Of a stretch of 64,000 nt of DNA, positions 50,047-58,782 are shown in pieces. This DNA comes from Proteus vulgaris (GTDB taxonomy: Bacteria; Pseudomonadota; Gammaproteobacteria; Enterobacterales; Enterobacteriaceae), in assembly GCF_023100685.1 (NCBI RefSeq), contig NZ_CP090064.1, positions 2,914,001 through 2,978,000 on the forward strand, read 5' to 3'. Made by a program: the position numbers and the translations under genes. Every line of letters begins with the position of its first letter. Positions within the stretch are counted from its first letter, which is position 1. Under the pieces are notes generated by a model. That model made no database searches. It was not told the DNA's origin and saw only the letters and a list, made by a program, of their open reading frames with translations.

Positions 50047-50940
50047 TTAGTTAGGTAAAGACTGAGTTCGGTATTGAACTGGACTCAGTCCTTTTAATTT
50101 TATCTTGATCCGTTCCGTATTGTAATACTTGATATATTCATGAAGTTCTTCTTCTAGTTCATCCAAATCTCTAAATTGCTTTGTATAAAAACATTCTGTT
50201 TTTAATATGCCAAAAAAATTCTCTATTACTGCATTGTCTAAACAATTTCCTTTTCGTGACATACTTTGAGTAATGCCTTGTTTCTTAAGGCTATTGTGAT
50301 AACGGCTCATTTGGTATTGCCATCCTTGATCTGAGTGCAGTATAAGCTCGCCTCCCTGAGTCAATTTTGAAAAGGCTTGGGTAAGCATCTGTTCAATCAT
50401 GTTGTAATGAGGACGTCTAGCTATTTGATAGGAAACAATTTCTTGATTAAATAAGTCAAGAATAGGCGAAAGATAAAGCTTTTCACCTTTTACCTTAAAT
50501 TCGGTGACATCGGTAACCCATTTTTCATTGGGCTTGCTGGCATGAAAATTTCTTTTGAGATGATTATCAGCAATTCGGCCTAATTGACCTTTATAAGAAT
50601 GATATTTTTTAGGTCTTACAACTGATTTTAATCCTTGAGCCTGCATTAATCGTTGTACTTTTTTATGATTAATAACGGCTTCATTTCGCAGTACAGCAGT
50701 GATCCTTCGATAACCATATCGACCTTTATGTTGATGATAAATAGTCCTTATTTTATCTTTTAATAATTTATCTTTTGAGTTATTACTATTTTTTTGATGG
50801 TAATAAAACGTACTTTTTGATAAGGAAAGGGCACGTAATAAAACCAAAATAGGATAAATCATTTTTAGTTGATTAACGACCGCAACACGTTGTTTTACCG
50901 TCGTTTTGTTTCCTGCAATTCTTGTAACTTTTTTAAGCAA
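50047..50940 (-). CDS. IS150-type transposase OrfB
   Basis: 297 residues: HTH_21 domain (KGRYGYRRITAVLRNE) and rve integrase core with Asp (WVTDVTEFKVKGEKL), Asp (HSDQGWQYQM) and Glu (NAVIENFFGILKTE). It overlaps OrfA by 46 bases in another frame, so OrfAB is made by programmed -1 frameshifting; an A-rich stretch near 50900-50940 is a possible site. Confidence 0.92.
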   Translation of the reverse strand: MLKKVTRIAGNKTTVKQRVAVVNQLKMIYPILVLLRALSLSKSTFYYHQKNSNNSKDKLLKDKIRTIYHQHKGRYGYRRITAVLRNEAVINHKKVQRLMQAQGLKSVVRPKKYHSYKGQLGRIADNHLKRNFHASKPNEKWVTDVTEFKVKGEKLYLSPILDLFNQEIVSYQIARRPHYNMIEQMLTQAFSKLTQGGELILHSDQGWQYQMSRYHNSLKKQGITQSMSRKGNCLDNAVIENFFGILKTECFYTKQFRDLDELEEELHEYIKYYNTERIKIKLKGLSPVQYRTQSLPN

Positions 50941-51389
50941 GCATTCTCAGCACGTAAATACTCGAGTTCCTTTAAAAGTTCTTTAACCGATTTATCTTTG
51001 TCATTTTTAGGTAATTCTGTTTTCTTTTTAGTCAATGTAGGTATTCCTTTTTTCTTGGGAGCTAATGCTTTAATACCATGAATATCCATAATATTTTTCC
51101 ATTCCCATAGAGTTGTAAAGGTTGGAATATTAAAAAGAGCGGCGGCTTCTCTGATAGAGAGCGAATGTTTTGCCATGTGAGACAATATATGCATTTTTAG
51201 CTCAAGAGAATAGATTGCTTTGGATTTTCGAGGCTTAATCCCCTCAATACCATGCAATTGATAAGCGGAGCACCAGTGACGAGCCTGAGAAGTATCAATA
51301 GAAAAATGCTTAGCCGTTGATAGAAAACCATTGCCTTCGAGATAAAAATTAATCACATTTAGTTTAAAATCAAGAGAATATTTAGCCAT
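50895..51389 (-). CDS. IS150-type transposase OrfA
   Basis: 164 residues from the ATG at 51389 (MAKYSLDFKLNVINFY). Two helix-turn-helix units (about 15-45 and 60-100) and a C-terminal leucine-rich helix (VKELLKELEYLRAENACLKKL) for assembly with the full transposase. Confidence 0.9.
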   Translation of the reverse strand: MAKYSLDFKLNVINFYLEGNGFLSTAKHFSIDTSQARHWCSAYQLHGIEGIKPRKSKAIYSLELKMHILSHMAKHSLSIREAAALFNIPTFTTLWEWKNIMDIHGIKALAPKKKGIPTLTKKKTELPKNDKDKSVKELLKELEYLRAENACLKKLQELQETKRR

Positions 51390-51657
51390 AGAAAAACACC
51401 CCAAAGTTGGTGTCCAACTTTTGGGGTGCAGTTCATTCCTTGGGGTTTTCTATTTGTAACAAAGTGTAATAAATTATTTCTTTCAATCCCTACATTAAAA
51501 AAGAACTCTAGAACAATATTAATTCATTAATTTTGAAATAATATGCATGTCATCTAACTCCCTTACTCAACATACTGGAAGGCAGCCTCTTTTATTTATA
51601 TCTCCCTCCGGCTCCTTATTGTAGGATAGATATAACCCACGATAAGGAATATTAAAA

Positions 51658-52032
51658 ATGAGAATGACTGCACGTAAAAAAGAGATAATGGAATTATTTA
51701 AACCCGACAATCTTGAATGGGTAACGGGTGAAATTGGCGCACCACCTTTTGATGTTTCAGGTGTAGCTTATATGCTTAAGGGAATGGATTCTTTTAACAA
51801 GAAAAGCATTCTTGAATCTACTCGTAGAACATTAGATAGCATGGTTAAAGATGGCTTGTTAGAAAAGGTATCTAGCTATGAGAGGCGACAAAACAAACAC
51901 CAAGGCTCAAGCAGTTCTCCTGGTGTTCGTTGCGTCGTCACTCGATATGGTTTATGTGGGAAATGTCGTCTTGTGAAATACGAAAATGACGGAGAGGATT
52001 TTATTAAAGGTGAGTGTGTTAAGATTGATTAA
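51658..52032 (+). CDS. Hypothetical protein, winged-helix-like, 124 aa
   Basis: Not recognised. Ribosome site AAGGA, spacing about 9. Residues about 25-75 (FDVSGVAYMLKG...ILESTRRTLDSMVKDGLLEKV) look like a winged helix, and the C-terminus holds a CGKC pair and one more Cys (C-x2-C, then C121). I recall similar small proteins in enteric prophages and islands. Possibly a small regulator. Confidence 0.55.
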   Translation: MRMTARKKEIMELFKPDNLEWVTGEIGAPPFDVSGVAYMLKGMDSFNKKSILESTRRTLDSMVKDGLLEKVSSYERRQNKHQGSSSSPGVRCVVTRYGLCGKCRLVKYENDGEDFIKGECVKID

Positions 52033-52112
52033 ATAACCAATTCATCTAAGTCACTAATTAAAAAGATAAAAGCCACATTTAAGAGGCTTCTATCAATTAA
52101 CAAGAGCAATAG

Positions 52113-52373
52113 TTAACCTTTTTTAAATCCTGGCTTACCATTCTGAGCTCTCCATTTTTTAACTGTGTTCAAAATCCCTGCTGGTGAATCATCTTCACCA
52201 TCTTTAGGATAATAGATCAAACCGTTACCACGAGGATGCTCTGATAATTTAACAAAATGTCTAACCCATGATTTATGTTCTTCTTCATTAGAAGTTGTTA
52301 CATTACAGATTCCCTGTAACAATTTCAAAAACTCAGCTTCAGTATAATCACTGATACTATTTTTCAGTTCCAT
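52113..52373 (-). CDS. Colicin E-type DNase immunity protein
   Basis: 86 residues, the Im2/Im7/Im8/Im9 family: [41 protein letters not shown] and an ending like [15 protein letters not shown]. In this family the conserved DYxxxEF and YYP region contacts the DNase; here the Tyr pair is IYYPKDG. It binds and blocks the DNase domain of the bacteriocin encoded 2 bp upstream. Confidence 0.9.
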   Translation of the reverse strand: MELKNSISDYTEAEFLKLLQGICNVTTSNEEEHKSWVRHFVKLSEHPRGNGLIYYPKDGEDDSPAGILNTVKKWRAQNGKPGFKKG

Positions 52374-52375
52374 GA

Positions 52376-54160
52376 TTATTGTCCTCTATGAATGTCAATG
52401 TGTCGTTTAGGAGTAATAACATGGATATTATCCATATCATAAACTCCACCATCTTCAATAATAGGCTTAACATGATGAAGCTCAAATGTTTCCCTACCTC
52501 CAACTTGCTCTTCAGGGATCGGATAAGGTGCATTACCGTTTTTTATCAATGTTTGATTACTTTTACTAAATTGCTTTAACAATTCGGGATCTTTTGACAC
52601 TTCTTCCCAGAATTGCTTCCGGAAGTCATCGAAGTTATTAAATTTCTTATCCCGCAGTTTATCCGCAATCCGGTCAGGGATTGGCACACCGGATTCTTTG
52701 CTTGCATCATGAAGCCATTTATCACCTACTTTTTGCCCTTTACCCGTAGCCTTTCCTGGTTGATAGCGTTTATTTTCTTTTTTAACCTTATCTTCAGCAG
52801 ATTTTTTCTTTTCTTCTGCTTTTTTGCGATTTTCCACCGCAATCAATAGTAATGTTTCAGCTTCAGCTACCTGACTCTGAATATTAATAAGTTTATTACG
52901 AACAAACTCAACATCACTATGCAGAGCTGATACTCTTTGATTAAATTTATTTGCCTGATCTGTATCAGTAATTACTCCAAACCAATTATTTACCACCATG
53001 ATATAAGCAGATAACGCTTCAACTCCCTGCTCACTTAATATCATTGTTAATTCATCGGGTGTTTCTATATAGGCTTTTTGATAATAATAAGGTGATTTTA
53101 CTGGATCTAATAACGTTTGATATTCTTTAGTTTGCTTCGCTGAATATATAATTTTTTGATATTTTTCAACTAATTGCTTTTCTTTCTCCAGTTGATTATT
53201 TGCTTGTTCTAACTCGTATTTAGCAACTTCAAGTGGATACAAAGAACTCCATTCAGCTAGAGTGGTCTCAATTACATTCTTATTTTCTTTGGGATTTTGC
53301 GAAATAGACACATAAACAGGATCATGAGAATCATCAAAATAGACTACAGCATGGTGTGTTTCCACTCCTTTAATTGCTGAAGCAATAGGCAATACATAAT
53401 CGACTTTCGGTTTTGTATTTGCTTTTGTATTTTTTGTATTATCAGATTTAGTCTGATTAACTTGAATTTGTACCGGTTTCATTCCCGGTATAATTTGTGC
53501 TGTATAAACATCACGTTGTTTAGTTTTTTGAGCTTGAACAACAGAAACCATAGTTGAAATTGTCTGTTGTGTAATAGCTACTTCCCGTTTCTTAGTATCT
53601 AAGCTAACAACAGGCTCTGCCAGCACGCTAACAGGAACAACTTTGCTCTTTGAAATCTGATTGGCAGGAAGAGTGGTAACAGCGCTACTCGGCAAACTAA
53701 CAATTTGATATGGCTTCGTTTTATCAAGAAAATTAGCACCTCTATATTGATCTAGCAAAGCCTGTTCTCTAGCTTCTGACATAATTGTTTGGCTAGGATA
53801 TAAAGCTCCGACTAAAACACCAGCGGTCAACCCACCAGCATAAGGCAATGCTTTACTTAAAACATTAACTCCCTGAACCAAGGCTGCATCGATGGCTCCC
53901 CAATTAATTGTGAAACCCAAAACTCCATTAATTGGATATGCTGTCATTGGAATGGCGGCATAAGACATCACAGCCATTGCTTCAGGTGTTTCTTTTAGAT
54001 CAATGTCAGACCATGACGAGTGATTCCCACCGCTATTTCGATCTTCATTGTCATTATCTGTGTAATTTGAATTATCATCTTCGTCATAATCATAGTAATC
54101 ATGACTATTGACGCCATCGGTTATTTCAATCCGAATATCTCTATCTTCATTATCGCTCAT
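52376..54160 (-). CDS. DNase bacteriocin (S-pyocin/colicin E type)
   Basis: 594 residues. The N-terminus (1-55) is acidic and disordered, followed by a hydrophobic Gly-rich part (about 60-130), an S-type pyocin-like domain (about 245-330, [20 protein letters not shown]), a long coiled coil (about 300-460) and the colicin E2/E9-type HNH DNase (about 465-594) with FELHHVKPI and [16 protein letters not shown]. It probably kills relatives by DNA cleavage. A LexA box lies 34 bp upstream. Ribosome site AAGGAA, spacing about 7. The receptor-binding part is unlike colicins that I know, so the target receptor is unknown. Confidence 0.87.
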   Translation of the reverse strand: MSDNEDRDIRIEITDGVNSHDYYDYDEDDNSNYTDNDNEDRNSGGNHSSWSDIDLKETPEAMAVMSYAAIPMTAYPINGVLGFTINWGAIDAALVQGVNVLSKALPYAGGLTAGVLVGALYPSQTIMSEAREQALLDQYRGANFLDKTKPYQIVSLPSSAVTTLPANQISKSKVVPVSVLAEPVVSLDTKKREVAITQQTISTMVSVVQAQKTKQRDVYTAQIIPGMKPVQIQVNQTKSDNTKNTKANTKPKVDYVLPIASAIKGVETHHAVVYFDDSHDPVYVSISQNPKENKNVIETTLAEWSSLYPLEVAKYELEQANNQLEKEKQLVEKYQKIIYSAKQTKEYQTLLDPVKSPYYYQKAYIETPDELTMILSEQGVEALSAYIMVVNNWFGVITDTDQANKFNQRVSALHSDVEFVRNKLINIQSQVAEAETLLLIAVENRKKAEEKKKSAEDKVKKENKRYQPGKATGKGQKVGDKWLHDASKESGVPIPDRIADKLRDKKFNNFDDFRKQFWEEVSKDPELLKQFSKSNQTLIKNGNAPYPIPEEQVGGRETFELHHVKPIIEDGGVYDMDNIHVITPKRHIDIHRGQ

Positions 54161-54193
54161 ATAAATTCCTTTTTATATTTAACAGCACACGAT

Positions 54194-54213
54194 CACTGTA
54201 TACAAATACAGTA
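54194..54213. promoter_or_regulatory. LexA box of the bacteriocin operon
   Basis: CACTGTATACAAATACAGTA: CTG-N10-CAG with an AT-rich core. Only one box was found; many colicin genes have two overlapping ones. Confidence 0.85.
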
Positions 54214-54349
54214 TAATCAATGGTAGTCGTAAAACAATCGTCTTATTTCGGCTGTATTAGGAATGATTATCATTAGTATTTAATTCTTCCTTGAATTAAA
54301 TGCATTTGATTAATTATCAATTTCTGGTGTCTTATTGGTGTTCTGATTA

Positions 54350-55132
54350 TTAAAGTAATACATCATTTTCACCTAACCCGAATTGCGCTTTCATCTCCTC
54401 TTCTTTTTGTCTACGCTCCTCTTCCACTTTCTGCGCCTCTTCCATCTCACGCATTCTCACGTTATAGATTGATTGCTCTGGCATCTGTACACGTACAGAA
54501 ATAAAACGACCATCAGGGATATCAATTGGGTCGCCATCGTTGAAGCCGTCAATATCATTACGGGCAAACTCAGGCGCGTTAGGATGAGTGCGGTGATACG
54601 TTTTAACAAGAATAGAGCCGTCTTTGTTAACTTTGGAGTCTACCCAAATAAGGGGTTGTTTATTTACATCAAGTGGAATTTCAATACCACCATCAACACC
54701 GCCCCATTCTGCGTCTGAGTTAAAACCCAATACACCTTCGATAAGATATTCACCCTGCCCTAATCGAGTAACCGTAGCGCCTTCTGATTCGTCGTTAGTA
54801 GTGAATGTGCCATCAGGGTTGATGTCAATGATTGGAGAGGCTTTTTTGATGAAGCCGTTGCTATCTATGGTTGTATTTCTTGTTCCCCATAGAACATTAC
54901 GGCGTTGATTCCCAGTATTTAAACACTCAGCAATTACAGCGCCATCTCCCATAATAAAAAGTTTAAATGATATGCTATTGTCATATTTAATTGAAAGACC
55001 AGAGCCATACCCACCGAAATAATTACTACCAACAGCGGCCTCCTGAGAAAAGAAATTAGTTCCTTTCGAGTTATCTTTTACATCATTATCAGTAAAATAA
55101 GGCGCATTCGCACCTATCCCATAATCCCCCCC
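54350..55132 (-). pseudogene. Second tail-fibre C-terminal copy, frameshifted at a G8 tract
   Basis: Open from just after a TAG at 55135-55133 to the stop at 54350; about 260 codons. From ASPIIDINPDGTF onward it is nearly the same as the copy at 40276-40800. The first part (DYGIGANAPYFTDNDV...) is continuous with the frame above only if the run of eight G (minus strand; 55126-55133) were seven. The C-terminus (KAQFGLGENDVLL) comes from a short stretch missing in copy 1. An internal ATG at 54952 gives a 200-residue product. Confidence 0.75.
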
Positions 55133-55455
55133 CTATTCCTCGGACGCTGTTAGTATTCTTTCCGCAGCACCAATATTTCTCTTTATACAAAATAACCTTA
55201 GCTTGTAGCTTTGCATTATTTTGTGGGTACCAAGCTAACTTTTTATTTAAAACACCAGTAATGAACTGATCTACTGAAACCGAGAATTGAGGCAGATAGT
55301 AATTATTATTTTCGTCTTGTAGCATACCGAACATTGGTAAATCGTTGGATATACAAATATCACGAAAATAAAATTCTTTACCTTTTCTCAATTTGTGTAA
55401 CCAAAGAACTCTATTAATGCCTGACGCTATGTACTTAGCCTGTCGTTCTTTGAAT
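55089..55455 (-). pseudogene. Fragment of unrecognised protein with WCCGKN motif
   Basis: From about VFKERQAKYIAS to CGKNTNSVRGIG. Not recognised with certainty; the LYKEKYWCCGKN end is reminiscent of CoiA-like zinc segments. It is joined at its 5' side to an hsdM start in another frame and at its 3' side, through a poly-G tract, to the tail-fibre fragment, so it is part of a mosaic. Confidence 0.45.
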
Positions 55456-55536
55456 ACTGCCACGCAGTTGATTAGCGATATCCCAAAGGGTTTCTTCAAA
55501 GCCTTTCGTCGGTTTTTTCGCGGGTGATTTAGCCAT
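55435..55536 (-). pseudogene. 5' fragment of a type I restriction-modification hsdM gene
   Basis: 33 codons from the ATG at 55536: KKPTKGFEETLWDIANQLRGS, the typical HsdM N-terminus, then out of frame within a few residues (SIQRTTG stop). No rest of hsdM, hsdR or hsdS is present. It is a junction scar. Confidence 0.68.
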
Positions 55537-55564
55537 GTAGATAGATTCTCTTTTCTTATCAGTT

Positions 55565-55619
55565 ATTATCGGCAAGCGCAGAGTTAGTGTCAGTTATTTT
55601 TACGCTAACTGCCGATAAT
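55565..55619. repeat. Nested inverted repeat upstream of the hsdM fragment
   Basis: ATTATCGGCA (55565-55574) and TGCCGATAAT (55610-55619) enclose GTTAGTG (55583-55589) and CGCTAAC (55603-55609). Could be an operator or recombination site of the lost type I system. Confidence 0.5.
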
Positions 55620-55714
55620 GTATACAAAATAAGTTTAGGTAAGATTATCGTATAAAAATCAGGTGGGTTTGAGCGGCTAAAGCTAACATTATATCAACCT
55701 ATATAGCCCAATAC

Positions 55715-56284
55715 TTATTGCTTAAAGTTAGGAGGAGAAAACTGATAATCAACAATGTATGCACCAATAGGTCCTGTTTTTGTTGTAACCCACACTGTTC
55801 CCGTATTTTCCTTTGTTTGCGATTTTGGATCGCTAATGCACCATAAACCCCATTCTCCTGTATAGATTTCTTTTATCCGTATACCATATTCACATTGAGG
55901 GGATTTAAGGCGCGGAGGCCCTGGCGATACGATGTCATATTCTGTTTGGTATTGAATTGTTTGGTCTAATGATAAATAAACAAGCACATTGAAAGTTGGA
56001 ATAATAAACATAAGCCCAAGAAAGGCGCCCCAATAATAATCAATGATTACATACTTTGATGGGCGAAAGAAGGGCTGCCATATTCCTCCAATAATCCCTG
56101 TAAAAATGGCAAAAACAATAATAATCGTCCATTTAGGAAACCATTCAAATAATACAATGTTATCGCCTAAATAAAACGACAAAAATAGATAAACTAACCA
56201 AGAGCCGTAAAGGATAATAAAAATGTAAGTAGGCAATGATTTTTTCTTACTACCTTTACTGTATGATTTGAATTGATATTCCAT
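55715..56284 (-). CDS. Membrane protein, paralog of the one at 58783
   Basis: 189 residues. Lys-rich start (MEYQFKSYSKGSKKKS), three predicted transmembrane helices (about 18-38, 51-71 and 84-107) and a C-terminal domain (about 112-189) with CEYGIRIKEIYTGEWGLWCISD and TKTGPIGAYIVDYQFSP. Two conserved cysteines suggest a disulfide if the domain is periplasmic. Not recognised. Ribosome site AAGG. The paralog lies on the other side of the FtsK-like gene. Confidence 0.65.
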   Translation of the reverse strand: MEYQFKSYSKGSKKKSLPTYIFIILYGSWLVYLFLSFYLGDNIVLFEWFPKWTIIIVFAIFTGIIGGIWQPFFRPSKYVIIDYYWGAFLGLMFIIPTFNVLVYLSLDQTIQYQTEYDIVSPGPPRLKSPQCEYGIRIKEIYTGEWGLWCISDPKSQTKENTGTVWVTTKTGPIGAYIVDYQFSPPNFKQ

Positions 56285-56478
56285 AGAAACCTTAATTATT
56301 TCCCTAAATTAATTATTTATAGTTCAGATTGGCTACCTATTTACTAACCATAACCTTCCGTGAAAATAATGAGAACCATTATTTTAAACTCTAAAGTGAC
56401 ATCAATTTGCTGATTGATTACATAAATAATACTGGTAAGTATGATTTTTCAATGTCAAATAAAGTAAAAAGTGTGTGA

Positions 56479-56691
56479 CTGAACGCTAAAAACTATAATA
56501 AATCAGATGAAGAAACTCTACATCTACTTGTTCGGGAACTACAGTATTTTGGTAGTAGAACATTAGCGAATACGATCCGTCGTAACGGTATTAAATACGC
56601 CGAAATTGTAGACGATGTGGCCAAACAGCTTAAGATTAAATGTCCAAAATCCACCACAGTTGAAGAAAAAGAAGTACTGATTATTGACTGA
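56479..56691 (+). pseudogene. YaaW-family (UPF0174) C-terminal remnant
   Basis: In-frame from a stop at 56476 without a start codon. The residues LHLLVRELQYFGSRTLANTIRR and YAEIVDDVAKQLKIK match the YaaW/UPF0174 C-terminal pattern (ELQ-FG-NT-ANL-R---V-Y-EIL-DV-KLKV) from memory. The 5' half is missing. Confidence 0.55.
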
Positions 56692-56797
56692 ATAGCCACT
56701 GTCTCATTAGTCCACAGCGCAACTAACAGTAAGTATTGCTTCAATCAGAATTCATTAACATATGAACTAAACCGAACTGCATTAATGGATAGATTTG

Positions 56798-56817
56798 GTG
56801 GCGATTTAAATCGCCAC
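56798..56817. repeat. Perfect 20-bp palindrome
   Basis: GTGGCGATTTAAATCGCCAC, about 55 bp beyond the FtsK-like stop codon. No loop, so more like a protein-binding site than a terminator. Confidence 0.55.
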
Positions 56818-56872
56818 TGGAACATGGTTATATATTTATATCTACGCTACAAATCGTTAATAACCCCTAAAA

Positions 56873-58303
56873 TTATATTAAAATAGTTCGAGTTCCATTA
56901 TGATCAGGAATACTTATTAATCCTTGCATTTCTAGCTGCTCTACAATCATTGCACTTCTGTTATATCCAATTCTAAATTTTCTTTGAATACCTGATATAG
57001 AAACTCTATTTTTTTCTGCGATAAACTCAACAACTTCATAAAATAAAATATCTAACTCATCAAAATCGCTATTTTTTAATAAATAATCAGTTTTAGAGCT
57101 TAAATTAATATATTCAGCCCTTTCCCATTTTAAAGTATGACCTATTGCTTGCCATATATCTTCATCAGTAACAAATGCACCTTGAATACGCTCTAACCTT
57201 TCAAGATAAGGTGATAAATAAAGCATATCGCCATTTCCAAATAATTCTTCTGCACCATTTTGATTTAAAATAGAACGTGATTCCTTTTTAGAAGGCATAG
57301 TAAGAGAGATACGAGTCGGTATATTAACTTTCAGTTGATTATCTATGCTCGATGATAATAGATTTCTTGTAGATAAAATAAGGTGTATTCCAACTATATT
57401 TGCTGATTGACTTAAGGTAATTAACTTACGACCAATTTCATTATTATAAGATATAAATTGAATATAATCGTCCATAACAACCATTATAGGAGTCATAACT
57501 TTCAGAAAAGGCATTGAAACATCATTAATATTAGCGGGCTTCCAAAAAGGATCTGGAATTGATCTATTGAATTTTTCTGCTTGGATAATTTTTTCATTAT
57601 AATTATCAATACTTTTAACACCTAAAGCACTAAACAATTTATAGCGTTTATTCATTTCAGCTATAATCCAATCTAATGCTCTGATAACTTCAGACATATC
57701 ATCAACTATTGGAAACATTAAATGAGGAAGATTAAAATAAGGAGTCAGCTCTATTCCACTTGTATCAAATATAATCAGTCTAATCTCTTTAGGAGATAGA
57801 CGATATATTATACTCATAATAATAGAATGAATTAATGTTGATTTTCCTGAACCAATAGAACCTGAAATTAATAAATGTGGGCATGGGATCAAATCAATAC
57901 CGATAGGCTCCCCTATAATATTTTCACCCAACATAATCGATAATGGAGAAATATTTTTCTGTTTTAACCATTGATTAAAACATGATGAAAAAGGAATTAA
58001 TCGACGATATTTATTCGTTATCAGTAATCCGATATAGGGTGTTCCTGGTAAAAAATCAATTACTTTAATATTAATAACATTAAGGGCTCGACATAACTCA
58101 GTTATCAATGATTTAACATGCATTCCTCGTATTTTAGCATCAACTTTTAATCTAAAAAGAGTAAATGATGACCCCATGAAATAATCAACCACTGACACAT
58201 TTACTTTATAAATAAGTAGGCATGATTCGATAGAATGAGACATCTCATCTAATTCCTGACGTGTCCAGCAAGATCCTATTTCTTGTTTTATTAATTGATA
58301 CAT
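56873..58303 (-). CDS. FtsK-motor paralog without membrane domain
   Basis: 476 residues from the ATG at 58303. It follows the FtsK order: alpha domain (FLPGTPYIGLLITNKYRR), beta RecA-like motor with Walker A (ISGSIGSGKSTLIHS) and Walker B (PIMVVMDDYIQF; the usual DE is DD), IPDPFWKP and GNGDMLYLSP, and a C-terminal gamma winged helix (GIQRKFRIGYNRSAMIVEQL). The N-terminal transmembrane and linker parts are missing. Sequence is much more AT-rich and divergent than a normal FtsK. Likely acts on DNA of a mobile element (transfer or segregation) or is a conflict-system part. The usual Glu of Walker B being Asp may weaken ATPase activity. Confidence 0.75.
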   Translation of the reverse strand: MYQLIKQEIGSCWTRQELDEMSHSIESCLLIYKVNVSVVDYFMGSSFTLFRLKVDAKIRGMHVKSLITELCRALNVINIKVIDFLPGTPYIGLLITNKYRRLIPFSSCFNQWLKQKNISPLSIMLGENIIGEPIGIDLIPCPHLLISGSIGSGKSTLIHSIIMSIIYRLSPKEIRLIIFDTSGIELTPYFNLPHLMFPIVDDMSEVIRALDWIIAEMNKRYKLFSALGVKSIDNYNEKIIQAEKFNRSIPDPFWKPANINDVSMPFLKVMTPIMVVMDDYIQFISYNNEIGRKLITLSQSANIVGIHLILSTRNLLSSSIDNQLKVNIPTRISLTMPSKKESRSILNQNGAEELFGNGDMLYLSPYLERLERIQGAFVTDEDIWQAIGHTLKWERAEYINLSSKTDYLLKNSDFDELDILFYEVVEFIAEKNRVSISGIQRKFRIGYNRSAMIVEQLEMQGLISIPDHNGTRTILI

Positions 58304-58443
58304 TGCATTATCCAAAAGTATAAATACCATGTAAAACATAAAGTTAAATAAATTAAAAACAACTATTTTTAATCTTATAAAAAGTCTACCATTTATTAAC
58401 AACAAATGCTTACTTACATTTAAAATAAAAAGTAACTGTTATT

Positions 58444-58782
58444 ATGAAAGAACAAATAAATCATATTGATTATCAATTTACATCAATAACTTCCGATTAT
58501 GAAGAGAGAAATTTATTTGAAATTCAAGGTGATATTTATAACTATAAAGAATTTGATGAAGACACTATTATCGGGAAATTAATATTATATTCTTAATCCA
58601 GAGGAATTAGGAATTTATGCTGGTGATTTATTAGATCTATATAACAATAAATCTGTGTTTATTGGCAATTTTCACAATAAAAATAGTCACACATTAAAAA
58701 TAAAGAGATTATTGAAGATGGAATTAGACACTTTGGCAAGAATATAAGTCTCCTTAAAGTATCATTACATGTAAAACCATAA
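58444..58782 (+). pseudogene. Small unknown gene broken by two frameshifts
   Basis: Frame 1 (MKEQINHIDYQFTSITSD...) stops at 58596 after 50 codons; frame 2 goes on from about 58595 (NPEELGIYAGDLLDLYNN); a third frame after an A-run near 58697 continues IEDGIRHFGKNISLLKVS to a stop at 58780-58782. Together they would make about 112 residues. Divergent from the FtsK-like gene. Not recognised. Confidence 0.4.

Larger units (their letters stand above)
50015..51435 (-). mobile_element. IS3-family insertion sequence, IS150-like
   Basis: 1421 bp. Ends TGAACTG-CCCC...TTGGACA on both sides as inverted repeats, flanked by a 3-bp target duplication TTC (50012-50014 and 51436-51438). Two overlapping transposase frames. 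All parts look intact, so it may be a recent insertion. Confidence 0.9.
49996..51449. terminator. Terminator split by an IS150-like element
   Basis: Left arm AAAACCCTGAGG (49996-50007) and right arm CCTTGGGGTTTT (51438-51449) pair over 12 bp (two wobbles) with loop GTCATT once the IS and one TTC copy are removed. It lies at the same distance from the right repeat as the intact terminator (39829) from the left repeat. Confidence 0.7.

Noticed and set aside
54473..54908. Plus-strand frames over the second tail-fibre copy
   Set aside because: Same antisense shadows appear over the first copy; they follow from codon bias of the tail-fibre gene.
55435..55536. Active type I restriction-modification system
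   Set aside because: Only 33 codons of an hsdM start; no hsdR or hsdS in the window.
55565..55619. dif- or resolvase-type recombination site
   Set aside because: Arms and spacer do not match the dif layout and no recombinase is encoded nearby; kept only as an inverted repeat.
56493..56744. Minus-strand 83-codon frame
   Set aside because: Antisense to the YaaW-like remnant on the plus strand, which has clear family residues.
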